Shown: positions 43,137-52,425 of the stretch, one piece after another | Numbering within the stretch: the stretch's first letter is position 1 | How the letters are laid out: the number at the start of each line of letters is the position of its first letter | Source of the DNA: an uncultured Williamsia sp. | GTDB lineage: Bacteria; Actinomycetota; Actinomycetes; Mycobacteriales; Mycobacteriaceae | Direction: 5' to 3' | DNA: 64,000 nucleotides | NCBI RefSeq assembly: GCF_947494875.1 | Contig: NZ_CANLWM010000004.1 | Coordinates: 359,974-423,973, forward strand | Notes under the pieces: generated by a model | What the model was told of the DNA's origin: nothing | The model's input: the letters and a program-made list of their open reading frames with translations, nothing else | The model's database searches: none | Translations under genes and position numbers: made by a program

Positions 43137-46100
43137 ATGACCACCGAGGGTTTCGTCCGTCGAGCGCGCGCGCCGCGCCCCCGGCTGCCCGGTGGCGAGA
43201 TGGCGGTCCAGGCGCCGCCGGAGATCCCGCGCGCCGTTCCCGCGAGCATCGTGGTGCGGCTGTTGCCGGTGGTCATGGTCGTCGCGATGGTCGGGATGAT
43301 GGCGCTGTTCTTCACCGCCGGCTCGTCGGCGCTGCGCAACCCGGTGACCCTGCTGTTCCCGATGATGATGCTGATGTCGATGGTCGGGATGTTCGCGACC
43401 AGCGGTGGGCGCGGTGGCGGCCCGCGGGCCGCCGAGCTGAACGAGGAGCGCAAGGACTACCTGCGCTATCTCGGACGTCTGCGCAAGGACGTCGACGAGA
43501 CCGCTCACGATCAACTGCGTGCGCTGTCGTGGTCGCATCCCGCGGCCGGGTCCCTGCTCCCCGCCGTCGGATCCCGCCGGATGTGGGAGAGGCGTTCCGA
43601 CGACGCCGATTTCGCGCACGTACGCCTGGGTGTCGGTGCGCAGCGACTGGCGACGCGGCTCGCCCGGCCGGAGACCGGACCGCTCGAGGACCTCGAACCG
43701 GTGTCGGTGATGGCGTTGCGGCGGTTCATCCGCATGCACGCCGTCGTCCGCGGTCTGCCCACCGCGATCTCGCTGCGGGCGTTCCCGGCCGTCACCGTCG
43801 AGGGGATCACCGACGAGGTCAACGCCCTCGCCCGCTCGATGATCCTGCAGTTGTGCACCTTCCACGGACCGGACCTGGTGCGCGTGGCGATCGTCTGCCC
43901 GGATCCTGAGACGACCGACTGGTCCTGGGCGAAGTGGCTGCCGCACGTCCAGCACCCCACCCGGCGCGACGGCGCGGGCCCGGCGCGGATGCTCTACCAC
44001 TCGTTGCGCGAGTTCGAGGAGGATCACGACCCCGAGCTGACCGAGCGACCCCGGTTCTCCCGCAACGCATCCCCGTCGGACGGCCGGATCCAGTGGCTCG
44101 TCGTGCTCGCCGGCGGTTACGTCAACGGAGACGAGCGGTCCATCAACGACGGCGGGCTCGACTCGGTGACGGTCCTCGGCCTCGCCGACAACCCGCTGAC
44201 GCTCGCCGCGCGCCGCGGCACCCAGCTCGTGCTCGACAAGGGCGCCCTGGGCGCGCGGTCGGCGTTCGGGGTGGAGAACTTCGCGGTCGCCGACCAGGTG
44301 TCGGTGGAGACCGCCGAGGCCGTCGCCCGGCGGATGGCGCGGTACTCGCTGGCGACGGCGGCGCAGCTGATCAACCTCGACGCCGAGACCGGGCCGCGCG
44401 ATCCGGGACTCATGCGCCTGATCGGCGTCCCCGACGCCGGCAACGTCGATCCCGACCGCGTGTGGCGTCCGCGGACCCCGCGGGATCGCCTCCGGGTGCC
44501 CGTGGGCGTGACGGAAACCGGTCAGCCCCTCGAGATCGACATCAAGGAGGCGGCCGAGAACGGGATGGGGCCGCACGGGCTGTGCATCGGCGCAACGGGT
44601 TCCGGCAAGTCGGAGTTCCTGCGCACACTCGTGCTGTCGATGGTGACCACCCACGCCCCCGAGTCCCTGAACCTGGTCCTCGTCGACTTCAAGGGCGGCG
44701 CGACGTTCCTCGGGCTCGACGGGCTTCCCCACGTCGCGGCGGTGATCACCAACCTCGAGGACGAGCTGGCGATGGTCGACCGCATGCGTGACGCGCTCGC
44801 CGGCGAGATGAACCGCCGTCAGGAGCTGCTCCGGTCGGCGGGCAACTTCGCGAACGTCGCCGACTACGAGCGTGCGCGGATGAACGGGGCCGCGCTGGAC
44901 CCGTTGCCCGCGCTGTTCATCGTCGTCGACGAGTTCTCCGAGCTGCTCTCGCAGAAGCCTGATTTCGCGGAGCTCTTCGTGATGATCGGCCGTCTGGGAC
45001 GGTCGCTGCAGATGCACCTGCTGCTCGCGTCCCAGCGACTCGAGGAGGGCAAGCTCCGCGGACTCGACTCCCACCTGTCCTACCGCATCGGACTGAAGAC
45101 GTTCTCCGCCAGTGAGTCCCGCGCCGTGCTCGGGGTCCCCGACGCCTACCACCTGCCCGCGGTCCCCGGGTCGGCCTATCTCAAGTGCGACTCCTCCGAG
45201 CCGGTCCGGTTCAACGCCTCGTACGTGTCCGGGCCGTATGTCCCGTCGACGACGACCCGACGCAACGACGTGACCGGTCGGTCCGGTCCGGCGGTGCCCA
45301 TCCGGTTCTTCACCGCGACCGAGGTCCCCGACGTCCGTCCGGCCGGTGACGGGATCGCCGAGGTCCTGCCCGAGCCGGTCGTCGAGGACCCGGTGCTGCG
45401 TGACGGACGCGCCGTCACGGTCCTCGACACCGTGGTCGCCCAGCTGGAGGGTCACGGCCGTGCCGCCCACGAGGTCTGGCTGCCGCCCCTCGACGAGTCG
45501 CCGTCGGTGGACGCGTTGCTGCCGGTGCGCGACTGGCGGTCGACGGCCGCGTCCTCGACCTCCGCGCTGCGGTTCCCGATCGGCATCGTCGACCGCCCGT
45601 ACGATCAGAGGCGCGACGTGCTCACGCTCGACCTCGCCGGTGCGCAGGGCCACGCCGCGGTGATCGGCGGTCCGCAGTCGGGCAAGTCAACGACGCTGCG
45701 GACGCTGATCCTGTCCGCCGCGGTGACCCACACCCCGGAACAGGTGCAGTTCTACTGCCTGGACTTCGGCGGCGGCACCCTGGCGGGCCTGGCCGGACTG
45801 CCGCACGTGGGGTCGGTCGCCACACGCCTCGACGAGGACCGGGTCCGTCGGACCGTGGCCGAGGTGGTCACCGTGCTGCGGCGCCGGGAGGCCCGGTTCC
45901 GCGAGCTCGGCATCGACTCGATGCAGGAGTTCCGTCGGCGGCGCTCCACCGGCGACGCCAGTGTCGCCGACGATCGCTTCGGTGACGTCGTCCTCGTCGT
46001 CGACGGCTGGGCGACCATCCGCGCGGAACACGAGGCGCTCGAGGACACCTTCTCCGCGCTCGCCGCGCAGGGCCTGTCCTACGGCATCCACCTGGTGATC

Positions 46101-47150
46101 AGCGCGTCGCGGTGGATGGAGATCCGCCCGGTGGTCAAGGACCTCCTCGGGACGAGGATCGAGCTGCGACTGGGTGATCCGGCCGACTCGGAGATCGACC
46201 GCAAGGTCGCCGCGACGGTGCCGATCGGACGTCCCGGTCGCGGCCTGAGCCCGGACCGGCTGCACATGCTCATCGGCATCCCCCGCCTCGACGGCTCGTC
46301 CCGGACCGACGACCTGTCGGCCGGTGTGGTCGGCGCGGTCTCCGCGGTGTCGGCGTTCCACCCCGACCACAAGGCACCCGCGGTGCGCATGCTGCCCGAA
46401 CGTGTCGACCGCGACGAGGTCGTCGCGCGGGCGTTCGGGCCGGTGGGGCCCCGGCCGACCCAGGTCGCGATCGGGATCGACGAGGCCGAACTGTCGCCGG
46501 TGGTGCTCGATTTCGCCACCCAGCCGCACTTCCTCGCGTTCGCCGACGTCGAGAGCGGCAAGACGACGCTGCTGCGCACGATCGTCCGCGGGCTCGTCGA
46601 GAACGGACGTCCCGCCGACACGAAGATCCTTCTCGTCGACTACCGGCGGTCGCTGCTGGGTGAGGTCTCGGGCAACCACCTGGCCGCCTACGCGACGTCG
46701 GCGCAGCAGGCGGAGCCGCTCGTGCAGGAGCTCGCCGGCGTCCTGGCCGGTCGCGTGCCCGGGCCGGATGTGACCGCGGCGGAACTGCGGGACCGCTCGT
46801 GGTGGGAGGGGCCGGAGATCTACGTCGTCGTCGACGACTACGACATGGTCGCGGTCGCGTCGGGCAATCCGCTGCTGCCCCTGGTCGACATGCTGTCGCA
46901 GGCCCGGGACATCGGTCTGCACCTCATCGTGGTCCGCCGCAGCGGTGGAGCCTCGCGGTCGCTGTTCGACCCCGTCATCAGCCGACTCAAGGACCTGTCC
47001 GTCGACGGACTCATGATGAGCGCGCCGAAGGACGAGGGCGTGCTGCTCGGTTCGACGAAGAGCGCACCGCGGCCGCCCGGGCGGGGCGTCCTCGTCACCC
47101 GGGCCGGCGACCGTCTGATGCAGGTCGCCTGGTCGCCGCCGCTCGAGTGA
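43137..47150 (+). CDS. eccC: ESX translocase ATPase EccC (single chain)
   Basis: A 1337-residue motor ATPase with two N-terminal membrane helices (about 38-85) and three FtsK/SpoIIIE-type domains. Walker A motifs are GATGSGKS at 485-492, GGPQSGKS at 844-851 and ADVESGKT at 1136-1143. Walker B motifs are LFIVVDEFSE (complete), VVLVVDGWAT (Gly in place of the acidic residue) and IYVVVDDYDM. Domain 1 therefore looks catalytic, domain 2 probably not, and domain 3 binds substrate C-termini in known systems. Single-chain form as in ESX-2/3/5, not split as in ESX-1. Confidence 0.95.
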   Translation: MTTEGFVRRARAPRPRLPGGEMAVQAPPEIPRAVPASIVVRLLPVVMVVAMVGMMALFFTAGSSALRNPVTLLFPMMMLMSMVGMFATSGGRGGGPRAAELNEERKDYLRYLGRLRKDVDETAHDQLRALSWSHPAAGSLLPAVGSRRMWERRSDDADFAHVRLGVGAQRLATRLARPETGPLEDLEPVSVMALRRFIRMHAVVRGLPTAISLRAFPAVTVEGITDEVNALARSMILQLCTFHGPDLVRVAIVCPDPETTDWSWAKWLPHVQHPTRRDGAGPARMLYHSLREFEEDHDPELTERPRFSRNASPSDGRIQWLVVLAGGYVNGDERSINDGGLDSVTVLGLADNPLTLAARRGTQLVLDKGALGARSAFGVENFAVADQVSVETAEAVARRMARYSLATAAQLINLDAETGPRDPGLMRLIGVPDAGNVDPDRVWRPRTPRDRLRVPVGVTETGQPLEIDIKEAAENGMGPHGLCIGATGSGKSEFLRTLVLSMVTTHAPESLNLVLVDFKGGATFLGLDGLPHVAAVITNLEDELAMVDRMRDALAGEMNRRQELLRSAGNFANVADYERARMNGAALDPLPALFIVVDEFSELLSQKPDFAELFVMIGRLGRSLQMHLLLASQRLEEGKLRGLDSHLSYRIGLKTFSASESRAVLGVPDAYHLPAVPGSAYLKCDSSEPVRFNASYVSGPYVPSTTTRRNDVTGRSGPAVPIRFFTATEVPDVRPAGDGIAEVLPEPVVEDPVLRDGRAVTVLDTVVAQLEGHGRAAHEVWLPPLDESPSVDALLPVRDWRSTAASSTSALRFPIGIVDRPYDQRRDVLTLDLAGAQGHAAVIGGPQSGKSTTLRTLILSAAVTHTPEQVQFYCLDFGGGTLAGLAGLPHVGSVATRLDEDRVRRTVAEVVTVLRRREARFRELGIDSMQEFRRRRSTGDASVADDRFGDVVLVVDGWATIRAEHEALEDTFSALAAQGLSYGIHLVISASRWMEIRPVVKDLLGTRIELRLGDPADSEIDRKVAATVPIGRPGRGLSPDRLHMLIGIPRLDGSSRTDDLSAGVVGAVSAVSAFHPDHKAPAVRMLPERVDRDEVVARAFGPVGPRPTQVAIGIDEAELSPVVLDFATQPHFLAFADVESGKTTLLRTIVRGLVENGRPADTKILLVDYRRSLLGEVSGNHLAAYATSAQQAEPLVQELAGVLAGRVPGPDVTAAELRDRSWWEGPEIYVVVDDYDMVAVASGNPLLPLVDMLSQARDIGLHLIVVRRSGGASRSLFDPVISRLKDLSVDGLMMSAPKDEGVLLGSTKSAPRPPGRGVLVTRAGDRLMQVAWSPPLE

Positions 47151-47157
47151 GCCCGGG

Positions 47158-47655
47158 TCAGCCGATCTCGTGCGCGGGGGTCGGTGTCCAGACCCGGTCG
47201 AGCGTCGTCTCGTCGGTCGGTCGGACGTGCGCGGCGGTGACGCGCCACTCCCCGTCGAGGCGCGCGATGTCGTAACGCCCGGCCAGGCGCAGGACCTCGG
47301 CGCCGTCGGCCGCACGGAGCGACCACATGACGTCGACCGCACCGGCGAGATCGCCGTACGCGGTCACGCAGCAGTCCGGGGCGAGGACGTGGTCGACCCC
47401 GGCGGGACGGAGGGACTCGATGAGCGTGCCGAGGAGACAGGTCAGGTCGGCGTGGTCGCGCGCGCGGACGAGCGAATCGCAGGTGTCCACGATCATCGGG
47501 GTGGCGCAGAGGTCGGCGATCACCTGCGGGCCCACCGATCCGGCGAACGCGGCATCCCATCGCGGCAGCATCTCGTCGAAGAACCACCGGAGCATCTCGG
47601 CTTCCCTGTGGTCGTCGGCCATCCCGGTCTCGTGACGGTCTGCCTGCACGGTCAT
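47158..47655 (-). CDS. NTF2/SnoaL-like protein
   Basis: A 165-residue one-domain protein of the NTF2-like alpha-beta-barrel type: MLRWFFDEMLPRWDAAFAG, DLCATPMIVDTCD, a strand region with DHVLAPDCCVTAYGDLAGAV and EWRVTAAHVRP before TTLDRV. These proteins are enzymes or binding proteins with diverse substrates. AGGGGGC precedes the ATG at 47655. It converges on eccC with only 7 bp between stops and is separated from the ESX genes in function. Confidence 0.65.
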   Translation of the reverse strand: MTVQADRHETGMADDHREAEMLRWFFDEMLPRWDAAFAGSVGPQVIADLCATPMIVDTCDSLVRARDHADLTCLLGTLIESLRPAGVDHVLAPDCCVTAYGDLAGAVDVMWSLRAADGAEVLRLAGRYDIARLDGEWRVTAAHVRPTDETTLDRVWTPTPAHEIG

Positions 47656-47772
47656 GATTCGCCCCCTGAATCCGCATTCATCTCTGCGCGTGTCCGGGCC
47701 ACGATAGGGAACACGGGGTTGCATGTCAGTTGCGCCGGGAAAGTCCGACGTTGGTGAACGTTGGTCGGCAGG

Positions 47773-49023
47773 TCAGAGGGGCTGATCACGGCGGTCGATC
47801 AGTGACGCCCGCCCCTCGGCCCGCGTCGCGGTGCGCGGGTCGTCGGACAGCTCCGCCAACCGACGCCAGGCGCCCTCGTCGCGCCGACCCCACACCGTCG
47901 ACGTCCACATCTCGAGCGCCGCGACGTCGGGTGAGGCCAAGGCGGCACTGCCGACGTCCGAGACGACCTCGTCCACGATCTCGATCACCCCGGGCGCGGT
48001 GCTGTGGGCGAGCACGCACCCCGACGACAGCACCGACACGGCGCGCTCGAGTCGCCCGGCCGTCGCGTCCGTGGCGACGTCGACCAGGTCACAGGTCACC
48101 GTCGGGTCGAGGCGGTACGGCCGCGAGCGCAGCAGTTCGCCGCCGACGGTCGCGCGCAGTCGGGACACCTCGGCCCGGACCGTGACGGGATCGAGCGACG
48201 TCTCCGACAGCGCGACGGCCAGCCGCTCGGCGCTCAGACCCGAGGACTGCCACACCAGCAGCACGAGGATCTCGCACTGCCGGCGGGTCAGGGGACGGTC
48301 GGTGCCGTCGGAGAGGACGACACGGGGCGCATCAGGCCCGCACGTCACCACCCGCGCACCGTCGGCGGCGGTCCCGGCGGCGAGAACGGGTGCGACGACG
48401 TCCAGCGCCTGGCCGTCGGTGATCAGCCGCACGATCGACCGGAGGGCGATCAGCGAGACCTTCTGCGCCGTCGGTTGGTCGCCCACGGTGGCAACACAGA
48501 CCGTCCCGATGACACGTCCCGTCGCCTCGTCGCGGATCGGCGCCGCCGCGGCCCAGAGGTTCGCGAGTGCGTGGAGATAGTGCTCGGGTCCGTCCACCTG
48601 CATCTCGCTGCCGTACAGCAGCGCCAGCGCCGGTGCGGTGGTGCCCGCCGACTCCTCCGAGAGCAGCACGGCGAGCGAGCGGCTGTGCAGCTGTGCGCGG
48701 GGGCCCTCCCGGTCGGACGTCCACAGGCCACCGGCACGTTCGTCGGTGATGAAGACGAAGCTGTCGGTGCCGACGCTCTCGTCGCCGATGGTCTCCTCGA
48801 GGAGAGCCTGGACGGCGTGCATCGCGTGCGACCGGCGGTAGTCGAAGAACGCCGGGCCGATCGGTGACGAGCGGGGGTTCGCCCCGCGGTCGAGTCCGAT
48901 CGCGCGACACCGCTGCCAGGACTCCGCTATCACCGCACGACGCTGTTCGTCATCGTCGTCCGCGCGTGCCGCCGCGCCCTCGACGTCCCCCGACCCCATC
49001 GCGCCATCATGCCGCGCCGTCAT
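47773..49023 (-). CDS. GAF-domain transcriptional regulator with C-terminal winged helix
   Basis: A 416-residue regulator. Residues about 25-60 (IAESWQRCRAIGLDRGANP) and 80-210 (FVFITDERAGGLWTS, IRDEATGRVIGTVCVATVGD) form a GAF-like sensor of the NtrC/AcoR class. RQCEILVLLVWQSSGLSAER to PVTVRAEVSRLRATVGGELL is a winged helix. It lacks an AAA+ domain. This type is often linked to aldehyde or alcohol dehydrogenase genes. Start uncertain: ATG at 49023 or 48999, neither with a clear ribosome-binding site. It controls an unknown target. Confidence 0.75.
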   Translation of the reverse strand: MTARHDGAMGSGDVEGAAARADDDDEQRRAVIAESWQRCRAIGLDRGANPRSSPIGPAFFDYRRSHAMHAVQALLEETIGDESVGTDSFVFITDERAGGLWTSDREGPRAQLHSRSLAVLLSEESAGTTAPALALLYGSEMQVDGPEHYLHALANLWAAAAPIRDEATGRVIGTVCVATVGDQPTAQKVSLIALRSIVRLITDGQALDVVAPVLAAGTAADGARVVTCGPDAPRVVLSDGTDRPLTRRQCEILVLLVWQSSGLSAERLAVALSETSLDPVTVRAEVSRLRATVGGELLRSRPYRLDPTVTCDLVDVATDATAGRLERAVSVLSSGCVLAHSTAPGVIEIVDEVVSDVGSAALASPDVAALEMWTSTVWGRRDEGAWRRLAELSDDPRTATRAEGRASLIDRRDQPL

Positions 49024-49105
49024 CAGGGTCGGAGGGTAGATCGCTCAGCAGACATGACCCGTGTGTCGCACCACGTGACGATCGGGCCCATCGGACAATC
49101 GGGGC

Positions 49106-49525
49106 ATGACATCTCGCGTGGTGGGCAGGTTCTCAACCGCCCTCGCTGTCCTGGTCCTCGCCGTCGGTGTGCTCGTCGCGGCGCCGACCTTCGGTGGCGT
49201 GCCCGCAGCCTCGGCGGACACGGGCGTCGCCCACTCCGTCAGCGACGGATGCGGATCGGGGTACTACGAGAACTCGCGCGGCCGATGCATCCCGACGCCC
49301 GACGGTTCGACGAGCTCGATCCGGTGCAAGGACGGCACGTACAGCCACGCCGAGAACCGAAGCGGTGCATGCTCCCGACACGGTGGGATATCGGGCGGGT
49401 CCGGGGGTGACAGCGGTGCCGCAGACGCGGGAGTCGCACTCGGTGTACTCGGGGTGGGCAGTGCCGTCGTCGGCGTCGCGACGCTGCTTCCTCTGCTCCT
49501 CGGCGGACTACTGTTCGGTAGCTGA
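49106..49525 (+). CDS. Secreted/membrane DUF3761-type protein
   Basis: A 139-residue protein with a signal peptide (VVGRFSTALAVLVLAVGVLV, cleavage near ASADT at about 38) and a Cys-rich DUF3761 core (CGSGYYENSRGRCI, CKDGTYSHAENRSGACSRHG) resembling small secreted domains that pair with cell-wall proteins. The C-terminus has a hydrophobic segment (VGVATLLPLLLGGLLFG) that may anchor it. It is a lone gene divergent from the GAF regulator. Function unknown. Confidence 0.8.
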   Translation: MTSRVVGRFSTALAVLVLAVGVLVAAPTFGGVPAASADTGVAHSVSDGCGSGYYENSRGRCIPTPDGSTSSIRCKDGTYSHAENRSGACSRHGGISGGSGGDSGAADAGVALGVLGVGSAVVGVATLLPLLLGGLLFGS

Positions 49526-49530
49526 CCCGG

Positions 49531-50283
49531 TCAGCGTTCCTGTTCGCTGGGTCGGATGACGATCTCGCCGACCGCGGCGTGGTCGGGCCGGGTGACGATG
49601 TAGAGGATCGCGTCGGCGATGTCCTCGGCGACGAGGGGATCACCGTGCGTCGCGTCCGGCGCGCCTTTGCCGCCGCCGGTGGTCATCTCGCTTCGCACGA
49701 CCCCGGGCTCGACGAGGCCGACCCGGACCCGGCGCGGCACCAGTTCGCGGCGGATTGCCTCGGAGAACGCGGTGACCGCGTGTTTGGTCGCGGAGTAGAC
49801 GTTGCTCTCGGGGGTGGGGACGCGTCGGCCCGCGAGCGAGCTGACCGTGACGATGTCCGCGACGCCGCGCGCCCGCCCGACCGCCGCGGTCACCAGCGGC
49901 AGCGCCGCGTGGGTGGTGTTGAGGACGCCGGTCACGTTCACGTCGACCATGCGGTGCCATTCGTCGAGGTCGGCCTCCAGGGCGGGCCCGTTCGCGAGGA
50001 ACCCGGCGTTGTTCACGAGGATGTCGATGCACCCGAACTCCTCGCCGACGTCCCCGACGACCTCGGCCACGGCGGCCGCGTCGGTCACGTCCACCTCGCG
50101 GGCCCGTGCCTGCCCACCGTCGGACTCGATCGCCTCGACGACCTCGCTCAGCCGGTCGAGCCGTCGCGCGAGCAGCACCACCGTCGACCCCTCGCGGGCC
50201 AGCGCGTGCGCTGTGGCCTCGCCGATCCCGCTCGACGCCCCGGTGATCACCGCGACCGTCCCGGTCAGTCGTCCCTGCGTCAT
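49531..50283 (-). CDS. SDR family oxidoreductase
   Basis: A 250-residue classical SDR: VAVITGASSGIGEATAHALA, NNAGFLANGPALE, IVTVSSLAGRR and YSATKHAVTAFSEAIRREL. It belongs to the NADP-preferring YdfG-like group judged by ARRLDRL after the second strand. GAGGGGG precedes ATG at 50283. It is 5 bp from the convergent DUF3761 gene and 85 bp downstream of the VOC gene. Substrate unknown. Confidence 0.87.
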   Translation of the reverse strand: MTQGRLTGTVAVITGASSGIGEATAHALAREGSTVVLLARRLDRLSEVVEAIESDGGQARAREVDVTDAAAVAEVVGDVGEEFGCIDILVNNAGFLANGPALEADLDEWHRMVDVNVTGVLNTTHAALPLVTAAVGRARGVADIVTVSSLAGRRVPTPESNVYSATKHAVTAFSEAIRRELVPRRVRVGLVEPGVVRSEMTTGGGKGAPDATHGDPLVAEDIADAILYIVTRPDHAAVGEIVIRPSEQER

Positions 50284-50368
50284 GGCAGCCCCCTCGTGTC
50301 GTCGTGTGTCGGTCAGTACCGACAGTCGTGGACCGACGGGCATTCCCTGCGCCGGGCCGAACGACGTG

Positions 50369-50806
50369 TCACAGCGGGCTGTCCGGCGGCACGCCCGGAT
50401 GCGTGTAGAGGCAGAACGGGTGGCCGGCCGGATCGGCGAGGACGTACAGGGGTTCGTCGGGGTCGTCCGTGCGGTGCCTACGGAGGGTCGCGCCGAGGTC
50501 CTGCGCCCGCTGCGCCTCGCCGTCGAGCCGGTCGGGATCGTCGACGTAGAAGCACAGGTGCAGCTGCATCGGGACGTCCGGCGACGGCCATGTGGTCTCG
50601 CGGAGGTCGTCCGCCTGCTGGAACGCGAGCAGACGATGGCCGTCGCGCGTATAGAGCACGAGCCAGTCGGCGGTGTCCGTCCCGTCGGCGGGTGGCTCGT
50701 CGCCCTTGCGGTACGCCAGGTCGAGCAACAGACGGTAGAACTCCGCCGTCCGTCGGACGTCGCGCGTGTCGACGACCACGTTCGCCAGGCGGGGGAAGCG
50801 GGTCAT
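50369..50806 (-). CDS. VOC-family (glyoxalase-like) protein
   Basis: A 145-residue one-module VOC protein (RLANVVVDTRDVRRTAEFYR, LLAFQQADDLRETTWPSPDV, LYVLADPAGHPFCLYTHPGV). The pattern matches glyoxalase-like proteins of unknown substrate in actinobacteria. The ATG at 50806 is clear. It lies between the SDR and the FAD oxidoreductase on the same strand but is separated from the latter by a strong hairpin terminator. Confidence 0.82.
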   Translation of the reverse strand: MTRFPRLANVVVDTRDVRRTAEFYRLLLDLAYRKGDEPPADGTDTADWLVLYTRDGHRLLAFQQADDLRETTWPSPDVPMQLHLCFYVDDPDRLDGEAQRAQDLGATLRRHRTDDPDEPLYVLADPAGHPFCLYTHPGVPPDSPL

Positions 50807-50861
50807 GTCGTCTCATCTCCTGGGGGTCGGCCGAGGGTGTTCCCGCGGGGCGCGCCGACGA

Positions 50862-50893
50862 AACGCCCTCCGACCGTGGGGTCGGAGGGCGTT
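50862..50893 (-). terminator. Strong hairpin terminator behind the FAD oxidoreductase
   Basis: A perfect 14-bp stem (50862-50875 with 50880-50893; arm AACGCCCTCCGACC) has a 4-nt loop. It starts 14 bp beyond the stop of the FAD oxidoreductase on the minus strand and is followed there by TTTCG. It resembles an intrinsic terminator with a short T tract and separates that gene from the VOC gene. Confidence 0.75.
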
Positions 50894-50906
50894 CACGAGG
50901 ATCACC

Positions 50907-52319
50907 TCAGCGCGTGTGGCGCACGACCTGTCCCACCCGCAGCACCCCGGCGGGGTCGTACTGCTCGGCCAGGGCGGCCAGCCAGTGGCGGGTGTCCTCG
51001 TCGTAGCACCGCGCGATGCGCGCGGCGTCCGCGGAGGCGCCGAAGTTCGGCAGTTGGCCGCCCGTCGCCCACGGCGCCATCGACGACATCAGGGCCGCGG
51101 AGTGCACCGGGACGATCGCGGCGATCTCCGGCGCGAGGACGCCGATGGTCATCAGCGTGTACTCGGCGCCGCGCTGGCAGAACGCGCTGTCGATGGCGGC
51201 CGGCCGGGCGAACGCCCCACCGAGGCGACGCATCTCGACGACAACCTGCGGCGATCCCGACTGCGGTCCGGCGCCGGTCAGCACGGCGTCGACCGCTGCA
51301 TCGGGCAGCTCGGACAGCAGCACGTGCTGTTCGACTGCGGGCATCGGGTCGAGGGGGTCGGCGTGCACGGCACCGATCGCCGCGTAGGGCATCACGTCGA
51401 CCATGTCGATGATCGGTTGTGCCACGGCACGCATCGGTGCGATCCGGGCCGCGGCGTCGACCGGATCGGCGACCGACGTGTAGCGCACCGCGACGGTGAA
51501 CCTGCCTGCCAGCGGCGGCGGTACGTCGGGCAGCGGGGGCAGCTGAAGGAACGCGATCGAGGTGTTGGTGTCCTCGGGCAGGTCCGCGCTCCAGTCGCGC
51601 CAGGCACGCAGCACCGCTGCCGCGTCTCCGCCGTCGAAGTACAGTGCGCCACCGTAGAACTCGGACAGTGGCATGAGGTCGATCTCGACGGCGGTCACGA
51701 TCCCGAGCGTCCCCTTGCCGCCGCGCAGTCCCCAGAAGAGGTCGGCGTGCTCGTCGGGGGTGACGCGCATCTGCTCACCGCTGCCGGTGACGAGCTCGAA
51801 CGCGCGCACGTGATCGGAGGACAGGCCGTAGGTGCGCACCAGCGGCCCGATCCCGCAGCCGGTGAGGAAGCCGACGACACCGACCGCCGGCGACGAGCCG
51901 ACCAGCGGTGCGAGACCGTGCGGGGTCGCCGCGTCCATCACGCTCTGCCACTGGAGGCCGGCGCCGACCCGGGCCGTCCGTCCGGCCGGGTCGACGACGC
52001 AGTCGGTGAGGGCGCTGGTGTGCACGAGGATCGAGGTCTCGTCGACGGGCACCGCGCCGTGGCCGGTGGCGGCGACCGCCACGGTCAGGCCGTGCGCCGC
52101 CGCGACTCGCATGGTCGACGCGACGTCGTCGGCGTCGGCCACGATGACCACCGCGCAGGGGGTCACGGGGACCGAGACGCTCCACGGCACCGCGCGCTCG
52201 TACCCGGGCTCGCCGGGGGCGGCGACGATGCCCGTGACGGCGTTTCGCAGCGCGGTGACCGCATCGGTGCCGGCAGCCTCGGCTGCCTCGGTGGTCATGG
52301 GGGGCAGGACTGTGGTCAT
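50907..52319 (-). CDS. FAD-binding oxidoreductase, berberine-bridge (BBE)-like
   Basis: A 470-residue PCMH-type flavoprotein. The N-terminal FAD domain has VPVTPCAVVIVADADDVAST, AATGHGAVPVDE (His for covalent FAD in related enzymes), and VVGFLTGCGIGPLVRTYGLS, with a Cys near the second covalent site. GLRGGKGTLGIVTAVEIDL is the usual FAD motif. The C-terminus ends in a BBE-like segment, RIARCYDEDTRHWLAALAEQ followed by YDPAGVLRVGQ. Substrate unknown; sugars or phenolic compounds in relatives. It is the nearest candidate target of the AfsR-type regulator 107 bp upstream. Confidence 0.87.
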   Translation of the reverse strand: MTTVLPPMTTEAAEAAGTDAVTALRNAVTGIVAAPGEPGYERAVPWSVSVPVTPCAVVIVADADDVASTMRVAAAHGLTVAVAATGHGAVPVDETSILVHTSALTDCVVDPAGRTARVGAGLQWQSVMDAATPHGLAPLVGSSPAVGVVGFLTGCGIGPLVRTYGLSSDHVRAFELVTGSGEQMRVTPDEHADLFWGLRGGKGTLGIVTAVEIDLMPLSEFYGGALYFDGGDAAAVLRAWRDWSADLPEDTNTSIAFLQLPPLPDVPPPLAGRFTVAVRYTSVADPVDAAARIAPMRAVAQPIIDMVDVMPYAAIGAVHADPLDPMPAVEQHVLLSELPDAAVDAVLTGAGPQSGSPQVVVEMRRLGGAFARPAAIDSAFCQRGAEYTLMTIGVLAPEIAAIVPVHSAALMSSMAPWATGGQLPNFGASADAARIARCYDEDTRHWLAALAEQYDPAGVLRVGQVVRHTR

Positions 52320-52425
52320 GGTGTCTCTCCTGTTGGCGCGGGCCCGGATCCGCGGAGTCGTCGTGGGGCTCGGTCAGAACAGTGCGCGGGACCGCTTGGA
52401 GAGTGCTTGGAGCGGGCTGGGACGC

